Counted from the stretch's first letter, positions 8,671 through 17,846 are shown. The stretch: DNA of 64,000 nucleotides from JAJDAH01 sp964487605 (GCA_964487605.1 CAZARU010000008.1:45051-109050), one strand, 5' to 3'. The notes: generated by a model from the sequence alone, not told the origin. Made by a program: numbers and translations.

Positions 8671-9285
8671 ATGAAGCGCCGCCGGTACGTGAGCCCCCTT
8701 CGCGTGGAGCAGGCCCGCGCCACGGAAGACCGCATCCTCGCGGCGGCCACCGAGCTGCTCCGAGTTGGACGAGGGGAGCTGACGATCCCCGCGCTCGCGC
8801 GAGAGGCCCGCGTGTCGGTCCCGACGGTCAACCGGTACTTCCCTTCACGCGGTCACCTCCTGCGCGCCGTGGTTGCGCGCATCGATGCGGAGCGTGCCCC
8901 GCCGCGATCGCTCGCGGACTTCCTGGAGGACCCACGAACGGCGATTCGCGAGATGTTCGACCACTTCGAGAGGGCGTCGTTGCCCCATCACCTGGCCTTC
9001 GCGCCGGGTGTCATGGAACTCCGGAAGACGGTCACGATTCCGCGACGCCGCAAGCTCATCGAAGACGAGCTCGCGAAGAGCGCGCCGAACCTTCCGCCGA
9101 ACGAGCGCGCGCTGCTCACGGACGCGCTCGTCGTGCTCCTCTCGAGCGGAATGTACCACCTCATGACTTCCTACCTCGACGTCGGCGCCGGAGCCGCAGC
9201 CGATCGCGTCGCGTACGTCTGCGAACAGCTGTGGAGGAAGCGCCGACCGATGCCCCGCCCACCATCGAAAAGGACGCGACCATGA
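8671..9285 (+). CDS. TetR-family transcriptional regulator
   Basis: 204 residues from the ATG at 8671; the open frame extends 13 codons upstream, but those bases are the promoter. The N-terminal helix-turn-helix spans about residues 14-60 (ILAAATELL, then ALAREARVSVPTVNRYFPSR). The C-terminal half is a helical ligand-binding domain of normal length without recognisable specificity. The last codons overlap the next gene (ATGA at 9282-9285), which strongly suggests the regulator and the PEP-synthase-like enzyme form one operon and that the regulator senses a ligand linked to that enzyme. Confidence 0.9.
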   Translation: MKRRRYVSPLRVEQARATEDRILAAATELLRVGRGELTIPALAREARVSVPTVNRYFPSRGHLLRAVVARIDAERAPPRSLADFLEDPRTAIREMFDHFERASLPHHLAFAPGVMELRKTVTIPRRRKLIEDELAKSAPNLPPNERALLTDALVVLLSSGMYHLMTSYLDVGAGAAADRVAYVCEQLWRKRRPMPRPPSKRTRP

Positions 9286-11597
9286 TCGTGTGGACCGACG
9301 ACGAACGGGCATTCGAGCCGAGCCACGCCGGATCGAAGGCCTCGGCCCTGGCGCGCCTCGCAGCCCGCGGCTTCCCCGTACCGCGCGGGTTCGTCGTGAC
9401 CACCGAGGCCTTCGACGCGTTCCTGACGTGCAACGCACTCGGCGACTCTGCGTCCGAACGCGAAGTCGAGGCCTGCAAGCTGCCCACGCCCGTGGTGGAC
9501 GCCATCACCAACGCTCTCGGCGCTCTGGGAGACGGCCCCGTCGCGGTCCGCTCGTCTGCCGAGGCAGAAGACCTGGGCGACGCATCGTTCGCCGGACAGT
9601 ACGAGACGGTGCTCGACGTACGTGGCGCGGACGCCGTCTGCCAAGCCGTCGTCCGTTGCTTCGCATCCCTGTACGCCGAGCGAGTGCGCGCCTACCGCGG
9701 CGCGAAGCCGGCAGGGCGCATGGCGGTGCTCGTCCAGAGAATGGTCGCGGCGCGCGCCGCCGGCGTCGCTTTCACCGCCGATCCCGCCACCGGCGAGCGC
9801 AACGTGGTCTGCGTCAGCGCAGTGCCCGGCGTGGGCGAGTCCCTCGTCTCGGGCGAGGTCTCCGCGGAGGAGTGGCGCGTCGCCGGCGCCGAGGCCATCC
9901 GGGTCCGGACCGCGCGCGAGGCCCTCTCCGCGAGCGACGCTCGGCGCGTCGCCGAGCTGGCGAGAGACGTGCACGCGAGTCTTGCAGCGCCCCAGGACGT
10001 CGAATGGGCGCTCGACGGCGACTCGGTGGTGTTGCTGCAGGCGCGCCCACTGACGGGTCTGCCCGAAGCCGTGAGCTGGGAAACGACGGAGACCGGAGGC
10101 TGGGTCCGGAACTTCCGCTTGGGCGAGTGGATCGGCGCACCGGTGAGCCCGCTCTTCGAGACCTGGCTGCTGTTGCGGCTCGAGAACGAGCTGCACGCCT
10201 ACTTCGAGGAACTCACCGGTTTTCCCTCGCCGAAACCCCTGCACATCATCGTGAACGGCTGGTACTTCTATGGATTGCGCATGGCGCCGCTCGGATGGCG
10301 CGCGCCCGTGGTCTTCGTCGTCTTTCTGTTCAGGCTCCTGACCCGGTTCCGCCAGGTCGCGGCGGTCGTTCCGCCGCTGGCGCGCTTCGGGTTCGACGCG
10401 GAGTCGAAGCGATGGCGCGAGGAGCTCCTCCCGGAGTACCAGCGCGCGGTGGCGTTCGCCGAAACCGCCCTCGACACTTCCAGACCGGAAGCGATTCCAC
10501 AGCTCGTCGATGATCTGGTGCACGCCGCGAGCTTGCAGTTCGGCTCCATCGTGGGCGTCGCCGGATACGCCGCCAAGACGGAACTACCCCTGGCGGCTTT
10601 CTGGAAGCAGAACCTGTCCGAGCTCGACGCCTGCTGGCTCGACGTCGTTCGAACCGACCCCGTAGCACCCCCGCTGCCCCACGCGGTCCAGGGGCTGGAC
10701 TGGGTCTTCCCTACACTGGGAGAGACGGGTGTGGACGTGGCGCCGCCCGACGCGACGCGTGTCGCCGAAGCGCGCCGGCGCGCCGACGCGACGTTGAGCC
10801 GCGCGTACGAGGCGCTCGCCCACGCGCCGAAGAAGCGCGCCACCCTCGACGCCCTGGTCGCCGAAGCGCGCCGCGCTCATCCCGTACGGGAGGAGCAGAC
10901 ACGTGCGCTCACGCTCGCGTGGCCGACGCTCCGCCGCGCTGCGTTGCTGCTGGGTGAGCACCTCGCCGCGCGCGGCACCGTCGCTGCAGCGCAAGACGTG
11001 TTCTTCCTCACCCGCTCCGAGGTGGACGCCGCCCTCGGCGGCGACGACCACGACCTGCGCGGAGTCGTCGCCCAGAGACGAGACACGTGGAATCGGCACC
11101 ATCGGCTCTCGCCACCACTGATGGTCGGCAAGCTGGACGGATTCTTCGCGAAGGTGTTCGGCGAGGTGGACGAGATTCTCGACACGGGCGTCGTCGCCGA
11201 CGACGTCACGATCCTAGGCATGCCGGGCAGCGCCGGACGCGCGCGGGGCCGCGTGCGCGTCTTGCGCTCGATGGCAGAGCTTCCGCGCCTGGCCCAGGGT
11301 GAGGTCCTCGTGGCCCCCGTGACGACTCCGGGATGGACGCCGGCATTCTCGCGCGCCATTGCCGTCATCACCGACACCGGGAGCGTGGCGTCGCACGCCA
11401 GCGCGGTCGCGCGCGAGTACGGCATCCCGGCAGTCGTGGCGGCGGCAGGAGCAACAGGGCGGCTCCGCGACGGCCAGTTCGTCGAGGTGGATGGCGGGCG
11501 TGGCATCGTACGCATTCTCGCGCAGGCCACCGCGGATACACTCCCCGGTTCGCCAGCGACGCCGGCGCGCCATGATCCCGCGATCGTCGTGGCCTGA
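9282..11597 (+). CDS. PEP synthase / rifampin phosphotransferase-like dikinase
   Basis: 771 residues from the ATG at 9282, which overlaps the TetR stop. Residues 15-300 form the PPDK-type ATP-grasp domain (GSKASALARL, then GPVAVRSSAEAEDL with the conserved Arg near 90). A central domain of about 350 residues (containing PVSPLFETWL and NGWYFYGL) is unlike PEP synthase and lies where rifampin phosphotransferases hold the drug-binding domain. The C-terminus is a swivelling phosphohistidine domain, GSVASHASAVARE, with His near 705. The order ATP-grasp / acceptor domain / phospho-His is the antibiotic phosphotransferase layout, whereas true PEP synthase has a C-terminal TIM barrel, absent here. 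It most likely transfers a phosphate from ATP to an unknown small molecule. The enzyme class is secure; the substrate is not. Confidence 0.82.
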   Translation: MIVWTDDERAFEPSHAGSKASALARLAARGFPVPRGFVVTTEAFDAFLTCNALGDSASEREVEACKLPTPVVDAITNALGALGDGPVAVRSSAEAEDLGDASFAGQYETVLDVRGADAVCQAVVRCFASLYAERVRAYRGAKPAGRMAVLVQRMVAARAAGVAFTADPATGERNVVCVSAVPGVGESLVSGEVSAEEWRVAGAEAIRVRTAREALSASDARRVAELARDVHASLAAPQDVEWALDGDSVVLLQARPLTGLPEAVSWETTETGGWVRNFRLGEWIGAPVSPLFETWLLLRLENELHAYFEELTGFPSPKPLHIIVNGWYFYGLRMAPLGWRAPVVFVVFLFRLLTRFRQVAAVVPPLARFGFDAESKRWREELLPEYQRAVAFAETALDTSRPEAIPQLVDDLVHAASLQFGSIVGVAGYAAKTELPLAAFWKQNLSELDACWLDVVRTDPVAPPLPHAVQGLDWVFPTLGETGVDVAPPDATRVAEARRRADATLSRAYEALAHAPKKRATLDALVAEARRAHPVREEQTRALTLAWPTLRRAALLLGEHLAARGTVAAAQDVFFLTRSEVDAALGGDDHDLRGVVAQRRDTWNRHHRLSPPLMVGKLDGFFAKVFGEVDEILDTGVVADDVTILGMPGSAGRARGRVRVLRSMAELPRLAQGEVLVAPVTTPGWTPAFSRAIAVITDTGSVASHASAVAREYGIPAVVAAAGATGRLRDGQFVEVDGGRGIVRILAQATADTLPGSPATPARHDPAIVVA

Positions 11598-11677
11598 CCG
11601 CCGGACTCGTCGTCTCCCGGAGGGCGCCGTCGGGGCACGTTCGCCCGGCGGGCGTTCGGTGGTACCGTCCGCGGGGC

Positions 11678-13177
11678 TTGGAGGAGGAACGCGCAGACGT
11701 CGAGCTGGAGCGGGACCTCTACCGCCGACTGCTCGAGCTCGGCGAGGGCGACGACGTCGCACCCTTCCTCGACGAGGCGCTGGCGCTGGTCGTGAGCGTG
11801 ACCCACGCGCGGCGCGGGTACCTCGAGCTTCGAGCCGGCGGAAAGCCGAAGTTCTGGCTGGCCAAGGGGTTTGGCGACCAGGAAGTCGAGCGTCTTCGGG
11901 CCGAAATCTCCACGGGGATCATCGGGCAGGCGCTGCAGACGGGGCGCGCCGTCAGCACGGCGAGCGCCATCGACGACCCCAGGTTCGCGGCCCAGGGAAG
12001 CGTCCAGGCGCAGCGAATCCGCGCGGTGCTGTGCGTGCCCATCGGCGCGCCGTCCGTCGGCGTCGTGTACCTCCAGGGGCGTGACGAGCCCGGACCGTTC
12101 CCACGGGCGAGTCAGGCGCTCGCGGAGATCTTCGCGCGCCACCTCGCGCGGCGCGCCGACCGGCGCCTTCGCCTGGAAGAGGAGGAGGAGCGCCGCGATC
12201 ACACCGCCGAGGCCCGGACGCGCCTGCGCGTGGACGGCCTCATCGGCACGAGCCGCGCGCTGGCCCGGCTGCTGCAGGGCTTGCTCGTCGCCGCTCCCGT
12301 CGACATGGGAGTGCTCATCACGGGCGAGAGCGGCACCGGCAAGACCGCCGTCGCTCGCGCGCTGCACGACAGCTCACCCCGGGCCGCGGGCCCGTTCGTC
12401 GAGATCAACTGCGCGGCCATCCCCGGCGCCCTCTTCGAGAGCGAGCTCTTCGGCGCGGAGAAGGGCGCGCACAGCACGGCTGATCGCCGGATTGATGGCA
12501 AGGTGGACGCCGCGCGGGGAGGAACGCTCTTCCTCGACGAGATCGCCGAGATCCCGCTCGAACAGCAGAGCAAGCTGCTGACGTTCCTGCAGAGCAAGAC
12601 GTATCGCCGCCTCGGGAGCACCCTCGACGTCAAGGCGGACGTCCGCATCGTGGCAGCCACCAACGCCGACCTCTCCGACCGCGTCGCGCGAAGGCTCTTT
12701 CGAGACGACCTCTACTACCGGCTCACGGCGCTCGAGCTCCACGTCCCGTCCCTCGCAGAGCGCCCGGAGGACGTGCCGCCCATAGCCGACGCCGTCGTCG
12801 CCAGGGTGGGCGCCGCCCACGGTCGGCACCTGCCGCTCGGTCGCCTGGCGAAGCGCGCCCTCGCCGAGGCGGAGTGGCCCGGCAACGTTCGCCAGCTCGA
12901 GAACGTCGTCCAGCGCGGCTGGGCCACCGCTTCCGCGCTCGGCGACGCCGTCGTCGAGCCGCGCCACCTGTTCGCGCACCGCGCGGCCGAGGCGCCCGCA
13001 GGTGCGGACGCGCTGACGTACCACGACGCGCTCCGCCGCTTTCAGACGCGCTTCCTCACCGAAGCCCTGGAGGCGGGCGACTGGAACGTCTCGGAGGTCG
13101 CGCGACGCCTCGACGTCTCGCGATCACGGCTGAACGAGCTGTTACGCTCCCTCGCGGTCGAGAGGCCCAGGCGATGA
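11678..13177 (+). CDS. GAF-domain AAA+ regulator of the sigma-54 activator type with degenerate GAFTGA loop
   Basis: 499 residues from a TTG at 11678. A GAF-like sensor domain covers about 25-160 (GIIGQALQTGR, DDPRFAAQ, VLCVPIG). The AAA+ domain has Walker A GESGTGKT at 216-223, Walker B LFLDEIAE near 284-291 and the arginine-finger region FRDDLYYRL. The C-terminal helix-turn-helix is Fis-like (WNVSEVARRLDVSRSRLNEL). The GAFTGA loop that contacts sigma-54 is replaced by GAHSTA (about 263-268), with a shortened loop after it. It may therefore not activate sigma-54 in the usual way and could be a DNA-binding AAA+ switch. Its stop overlaps the start of the kinase gene (ATGA at 13174-13177). Confidence 0.88.
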   Translation: MEEERADVELERDLYRRLLELGEGDDVAPFLDEALALVVSVTHARRGYLELRAGGKPKFWLAKGFGDQEVERLRAEISTGIIGQALQTGRAVSTASAIDDPRFAAQGSVQAQRIRAVLCVPIGAPSVGVVYLQGRDEPGPFPRASQALAEIFARHLARRADRRLRLEEEEERRDHTAEARTRLRVDGLIGTSRALARLLQGLLVAAPVDMGVLITGESGTGKTAVARALHDSSPRAAGPFVEINCAAIPGALFESELFGAEKGAHSTADRRIDGKVDAARGGTLFLDEIAEIPLEQQSKLLTFLQSKTYRRLGSTLDVKADVRIVAATNADLSDRVARRLFRDDLYYRLTALELHVPSLAERPEDVPPIADAVVARVGAAHGRHLPLGRLAKRALAEAEWPGNVRQLENVVQRGWATASALGDAVVEPRHLFAHRAAEAPAGADALTYHDALRRFQTRFLTEALEAGDWNVSEVARRLDVSRSRLNELLRSLAVERPRR

Positions 13178-15726
13178 CCGAGGCGCTCGATCCCCGCGAC
13201 ACCGAACCGGAGCCACCGAAGACCATCGGCGGCTACGAAATCCTCCGACGCCTGGGCGGCGGCGGCATGGGAAGCGTGTACGAAGCCGAGGAGCCGAACA
13301 TCGGCCGTCGCGTCGCGGTGAAGGTGCTGCGCAGGCGCTTCGCGGACGATCCCGAGTTCACCGAGCGGTTCCGCAACGAGGCGCGCCTCTCCGCGTCGGT
13401 GGGGCACCCGGCCATCGTGGATGCGTTCGCCTTCGGAAAGCTGGAGGACGGACGCCCGTACTTCGTGATGCCGCTGCTCGCGGGCGAGTCGGTGCGCGAC
13501 GCCCTGCGCGCGCGAGGGAAGATGGGACCCGGCCGAGCGTGGGCCATCGCGCGCGACACCGCGAGCGCGCTCTCGGCCGCCCACGCGGCCGGACTCATCC
13601 ACCGCGACCTCAAGCCCGACAACGTGTTCCTCGAGCGCACGGCCGCGGGCGAGCGGACGCGCGTCATGGACTTCGGCATTGCCAAGAGCGTGGCGGGCAC
13701 CGCGCACCCCGACACGCCCAAGACCCAGACGGGCGTGCTCCTGGGGACGCCGGCCTACATGGCGCCCGAACAGTGGTGGGGCGCCAAGATGGACGCGCGC
13801 GTGGACCAGTACGCGCTCGGCGCGATGCTGTTCGAAATGCTCGTGGGCGCGCCGCCCTTCGACCCGTATCACGAGTCCGGCATCATGCGCCTGCACCTGC
13901 ACCAGGCGCCGCCGTCCCTGGAGAGCGTGGGCGTCGCCGCCTCGCCGGAGGCCGAGGCCGTGGTCGCGCGCCTGCTCGCCAAGGAGCCCGAGGAGCGGTT
14001 CGCCGACATGGCCGCGGTCATCGCCGCGGGCGATGCGGCGTTCGCCGGCCTGCCCGAAGACGCCGTGGGCGAGGGGCGCGACGCCCTCGAGTACGCGTCC
14101 ACCGTCGCACAAGAGAGCGATGCGGCGCTCGCCAGCGCGCCGACCGAGACGGTGCACGGCCTGCAGGCGTCCACGGCCATCAGCGCCCATCGCCTCTGGA
14201 AGAGGTGGATCTACGTCCACCTGGTCACCACCGTGGCGGCGCCGGCGCTGCTCCTCGGCGTGGGCTACGCCGGCGAGGACCGCTTCGATCCGCGACAGTG
14301 GTTCCGGATAGCCGGCTTCTTCGCCTTCATCATCTTCGGCGCGTGGCTCCTCGGCGCGGCGGTGCTTCCCGCTCTCGGTCGGAGCGGCCCCGAACGCTTT
14401 CGAGCGCTGTCACGCGGCCTCGTACTCACCCCGGCGGTCGTCGGTGCGCTGGGCACGTACCTGAACTGGGAGATGGTGCGAAAGGTCGTCCTCGGCCTGG
14501 ACACGACGAAGCAGTTCCGGATCTTCAACGTCGGCACCTACGAGGCGGGGGCCGCGCGTTTCCTCGGCCTCGGCCTGGCCGTGGGCCTCCTGCTGTCCCT
14601 GGTGGCGGTGCAGGGCACGGGCCGCCGCAGCGCCGATGCGCCCGCCGCCGACCCGAGGTCGAGATCGACCCTCGCCCTCGCGGGCGGCTCGGTTGCGGTG
14701 GGCGCCGCGGCGCTCGCCCTCGGAGCGCCGAGCGGCGCGTACGTCTGCGGCGTCGCGGCGCTCCTCTTCTCGGTCTCGTACCTGCTTCCCGTCGCCTCGG
14801 CGGACGGCGCTTCGCAGATCGAGCGCTCGGCGTTCGGCGTCATGACCCTCCTCGTCGCTTCGGGTGTCGCCTTCGAGCGTGTCTCCGCGCGTAGCTCCAT
14901 TCTCTGGCAGGAGCAGGGCAGCCGCGGCGCGCGCATCTTCGAGGTGCTGGCTGCGCACGCGGAGCTGCAGGCCACGACCGTCATCGTCGCCGCCGTGGTC
15001 GTCGCCGTGGTCGGTCTCGAGGTCAGCCGGCTTCGCGCCGTCACCACCGCGAGGGTCCTGCGCTCACAGGCTGCGCTCCTCGCGTTTCTCGCGATCGCGG
15101 TGGTCACCGACGTGGCCCTGACGCGGCGCCACGATGCGCTGCGCACCGCCAGTCGCACCGCGCTGGAGGAGCAGTTCGCGCTGTTCGCCCAGCTCGACCC
15201 GCCTTCCACCGACGCCCTCGGCGACGCCGCGTTCGATCCCAGCGAGGGTCCGGCCCTGCAGATCACGCCGACGGTCGTCGCCGTGAACGGCGTGGAGGTG
15301 ACGCGGCTCGCGGCCGTGGAGACCCCCGTCGGACGCTCTCGCATCGAGAACGCCCTGTTCGAGGCGCTCGCGCGCTCCTCGGCCGCGCCGCTCTCGTGCC
15401 TGGTCGATCGACGCGTGCCGTGGTCCGCCGTGGAGTCGCTGCTGGGGATCGCCCACGCCGCGGGCGCCACCGACGCGGAGCTGCTCCTGACGCGCGGCCC
15501 TCCGCCCACGCTGCCGCGAACCGGGCCCCCCGAGGCGACCTACGTCGAGTCGAAGGACTTCGCGGCCGTGAAGGCGCGCCTGGGCACGGCCGGCACGGCG
15601 CTCGACGGCAAGAAGCCGTTCGGCGACCTCGCTGCGGCCCTCGTGTCGGAGGCACAGGGCGGGAAGGTCGTCGCCGTGAGGGTGGCGGCGGCACCCTCAC
15701 CGCCCGGCCGGGATCCCGGACACTGA
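13174..15726 (+). CDS. Ser/Thr kinase fused to a polytopic membrane region and an ExbD/TolR-like domain
   Basis: 850 residues. Residues 21-290 are an active-looking Hanks-type kinase: glycine loop LGGGGMGSVYEA, VAVK with Lys 50, HRDLKPDN at 143-150, DFGIAK at 167-172, GTPAYMAPEQ at 191-200. From about 350 to 650 there are eight or so hydrophobic segments. The C-terminal 160 residues resemble the periplasmic domain of ExbD/TolR: LQITPTVVAVNGVEV at about 695-709, then VDRRVPWSAVESLLGIAHAA with DAELLLTRG to about 775. This domain reads force or ion flux in Tol/Exb systems. The gene is translationally coupled to the GAF-AAA+ regulator and precedes a small ExbB-like membrane protein. The kinase call is certain; the ExbD-like call is by motif order and spacing. 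Confidence 0.9.
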   Translation: MTEALDPRDTEPEPPKTIGGYEILRRLGGGGMGSVYEAEEPNIGRRVAVKVLRRRFADDPEFTERFRNEARLSASVGHPAIVDAFAFGKLEDGRPYFVMPLLAGESVRDALRARGKMGPGRAWAIARDTASALSAAHAAGLIHRDLKPDNVFLERTAAGERTRVMDFGIAKSVAGTAHPDTPKTQTGVLLGTPAYMAPEQWWGAKMDARVDQYALGAMLFEMLVGAPPFDPYHESGIMRLHLHQAPPSLESVGVAASPEAEAVVARLLAKEPEERFADMAAVIAAGDAAFAGLPEDAVGEGRDALEYASTVAQESDAALASAPTETVHGLQASTAISAHRLWKRWIYVHLVTTVAAPALLLGVGYAGEDRFDPRQWFRIAGFFAFIIFGAWLLGAAVLPALGRSGPERFRALSRGLVLTPAVVGALGTYLNWEMVRKVVLGLDTTKQFRIFNVGTYEAGAARFLGLGLAVGLLLSLVAVQGTGRRSADAPAADPRSRSTLALAGGSVAVGAAALALGAPSGAYVCGVAALLFSVSYLLPVASADGASQIERSAFGVMTLLVASGVAFERVSARSSILWQEQGSRGARIFEVLAAHAELQATTVIVAAVVVAVVGLEVSRLRAVTTARVLRSQAALLAFLAIAVVTDVALTRRHDALRTASRTALEEQFALFAQLDPPSTDALGDAAFDPSEGPALQITPTVVAVNGVEVTRLAAVETPVGRSRIENALFEALARSSAAPLSCLVDRRVPWSAVESLLGIAHAAGATDAELLLTRGPPPTLPRTGPPEATYVESKDFAAVKARLGTAGTALDGKKPFGDLAAALVSEAQGGKVVAVRVAAAPSPPGRDPGH

Positions 15727-15916
15727 CGCTCGCCCGACGGCCGGAAAATCGGCCAGCACCGCCGTGCCCCGCGCCGCGCAGCGCGCCTCCGCCGGCGGTT
15801 TCGCACTGGGCTCGCGAATCGAGCCGCCCCGTGGCGACTCGGGAGCGCGACGGCACGCCGCTCGCAAAGGGTTCGCTCGTGGCGGCTCGAAGGGAGCCGA
15901 CGAAAGGAAAACGAAG

Positions 15917-16255
15917 ATGGTCAGGTACTTTCAAGAGGGTGGCTTCTCGATGTGGCTCATTCTGATCGTGGGGGTCGCCTCGGTCGCGGTGGCCGCCGTG
16001 CGACGGGGCGAGGGTCGCTCGCGCGCGCTGTGGATCGGGAGCTACGCCAGCCTCGTCATGGGCGTGTTCGGTATGGCGATGGGCATGCACGCCGTGAGTC
16101 AGCACATCGTGCGATACGCCGACAAGGGCGCCGCCGTCGCCGCAGGCCTGGGCGAGCTCAGCAACAACGGAACGTTCTCGGCGCTGCTGGCCACGGCGCT
16201 CGCCGTGGGTGCGCTCACCCTCGCGCCAAAGCGCGCGAACACGGCCGTCGGGTGA
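15917..16255 (+). CDS. Small ExbB/TolQ/MotA-like membrane protein
   Basis: 112 residues from the ATG at 15917, which has a purine-rich lead (GGAAAACGAAG). The N-terminus, FQEGGFSMWLILIVGVASV, is the characteristic opening of ExbB/TolQ/MotA-type proton-channel proteins (F..GG..M..I...). Two further hydrophobic stretches follow near 35-57 and 85-103. It is about half the usual family length, so it may be a minimal channel-like subunit. It lies 190 nt after a kinase carrying an ExbD-like domain and in the same orientation, which fits a shared complex in the inner membrane. Confidence 0.7.
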   Translation: MVRYFQEGGFSMWLILIVGVASVAVAAVRRGEGRSRALWIGSYASLVMGVFGMAMGMHAVSQHIVRYADKGAAVAAGLGELSNNGTFSALLATALAVGALTLAPKRANTAVG

Positions 16256-16270
16256 CGCGGCGGGGCGTCG

Positions 16271-17608
16271 TCAGTACCAGGCCGCGCCGAGCCCCAGTGC
16301 CACGATGAGCGGCCAGTCTGCTTCGAGAGGCGGCAGCACCTGAGCCGCGATCCGGATGGCAGGGTCGGGATCCGCACGATCGGGATGAGCCCGCAGGGTG
16401 GTGATGTCGAGGGTCACCTCCGCGCCTCCGTAGTTGAAGCGCGTGTCGTTCTCGCGACCGCCCGTCTCGTCGCTCCCGAACGCTCTGTCGAGATTGAGCT
16501 CGTACTGGAGCGTCGGCGAGTACGCCACACCGAGCATCACGCCGCGCCAGGTGTCGTTGCCGTGGTACCGCCCGAAGCCGAAGTGGATGGCTACCTGCAG
16601 CGGCACGTTCGCGAAGAACAGCGTCTCGTTCTCCTCGTCCTCGGAGCGCTTCGCGCCGCCCGCCGAGTTCCGCTTGTACGTGAACCCGATGGGGCGTCGG
16701 CTGAACACGGTGGACAGGTCACCGCCGATGCCCATCCGGAACGCGGCGATGACCTCGCCGCGGCTCGTCGTGGGATCGGGCAGCGGCAGCACGAACAGCC
16801 CGACGCGGAGCGCCACCCCGCCGCCGATCCCCAGCGCGTCGCCCGAGCCGCGATCGGTCTGCCCGGTGACGGGATTCGTCTCCTCGAACGACAGGTCCCC
16901 GAGGCGCATGCCGACCAGCTGGAGCCGAGCCTCGTACGTCGGTCGAAAGCCTCCACGGCGCTCCCACGCTTCGCGCCGCACCTTGGGGTCTTCGAGCGTG
17001 CGGACGTTCTCCTGCACGTTGGTCTGGCCCCCGAAGACCTTCCAGCGATCACCCGCAGGCTCCGGCTCCGCGGCGGGCGGAGGGTCGGTCTCCGCGGGCG
17101 GCGTGGCTTCGGCCGCGGCGGGCGCCTTGCCGAGCAGCTCCTCGAGCGCGGGCACGACGGCCGCGCCCGGGTCGCCCTTCGGCGCCTGGACGTTGCGCGT
17201 CCCCGGACCGCCCTCGCTCACCACGATGACGGTCACGAGGGCGGTGCCGCCCTGCTCCGACGTCTTCGTGACCCGGACGAGCACGTCCGCACCGAGCGCA
17301 CCGCGCAGCGCCGAGAGTCGAGAGGCGTCCGAGGCGACGACGCCCGCGTCGAGCGCGCCCACGCGCTCCGCAGCGCTCATCACGTCGGCGTCGCGCAGCG
17401 CTTCGAAGCCGCTCGCGCGCAGCACGTCGTACAGCCTGGCGCGCAGCTTCGCGCTCTCGGTGGCATCGGTCGACACGTCCGAGACGACCACCGCCTTGCC
17501 CTTGCTCTTCGGCGCCGTCTGCTCGGCACCTGCCGCCGACGCGCGGAGCACGAACGCCGGACACGCCGCCAGCGCCAGGACCAAGCACAGCCTCCTCACG
17601 CGGTGCAT
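16271..17608 (-). CDS. Secreted protein: TolB/CsgG-like N-domain plus outer-membrane-type beta region
   Basis: 445 residues with a signal peptide (MHRVRRLCLVLALAACPAFV, cleavage after an Ala-rich stretch). Residues 35-130 (KAVVVSDVSTDA, LGADVLVRVTKT) look like the nucleotide-free alpha/beta domain seen in CsgG/TolB-N-like envelope proteins. A Pro/Ala linker follows, then about 250 residues of alternating beta-type sequence (YEARLQLVGMRLGDLSFEE, GVMLGVAYSPTLQYELNL) ending in a C-terminal aromatic (GLGAAWY), as in outer-membrane barrels. It converges on the ExbB-like gene with a 15-nt gap. Function unknown. Confidence 0.72.
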   Translation of the reverse strand: MHRVRRLCLVLALAACPAFVLRASAAGAEQTAPKSKGKAVVVSDVSTDATESAKLRARLYDVLRASGFEALRDADVMSAAERVGALDAGVVASDASRLSALRGALGADVLVRVTKTSEQGGTALVTVIVVSEGGPGTRNVQAPKGDPGAAVVPALEELLGKAPAAAEATPPAETDPPPAAEPEPAGDRWKVFGGQTNVQENVRTLEDPKVRREAWERRGGFRPTYEARLQLVGMRLGDLSFEETNPVTGQTDRGSGDALGIGGGVALRVGLFVLPLPDPTTSRGEVIAAFRMGIGGDLSTVFSRRPIGFTYKRNSAGGAKRSEDEENETLFFANVPLQVAIHFGFGRYHGNDTWRGVMLGVAYSPTLQYELNLDRAFGSDETGGRENDTRFNYGGAEVTLDITTLRAHPDRADPDPAIRIAAQVLPPLEADWPLIVALGLGAAWY

Positions 17609-17632
17609 TGTGCCAAAGCCGCAGCCGACGGG

Positions 17633-17646
17633 TCACGTTTTCGTGA
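17633..17646. repeat. Short perfect inverted repeat in the upstream region of the beta-barrel-like gene
   Basis: TCACG-TTTT-CGTGA lies 25 nt upstream of the minus-strand start at 17608, in a 238-bp region without a clear gene (17609-17846). The 13-mer GTTTTCGTGAAGC that includes its right arm recurs exactly at 54097-54109, in another intergenic region. It could be an operator or part of a dispersed repeat; nothing else supports a choice. Confidence 0.3.
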
Positions 17647-17846
17647 AGCGCGTCCCGTTCACGACGAACTCGACCCGCGAGGGGGCGTTGCCGAGGCAGA
17701 GCGCGGGCCGCGCCGAACCCGAGCCGGGGCCGGAGGCCCGCAGCCGGAGAGGCACGGCGCTCGGCCCGCTCGCCGTCGGGCTCGCCCACAGCCACGGCGG
17801 AAGCACGCCGCCACCCGGCCGACGTGACGCGGACGCTGTCCTGAAC

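Noticed and set aside
11678..11680. Choosing an ATG instead of TTG for the GAF-AAA+ gene
   Set aside because: No in-frame ATG precedes the GAF domain, and the TTG at 11678 gives the expected N-terminus, so I kept the rare start.
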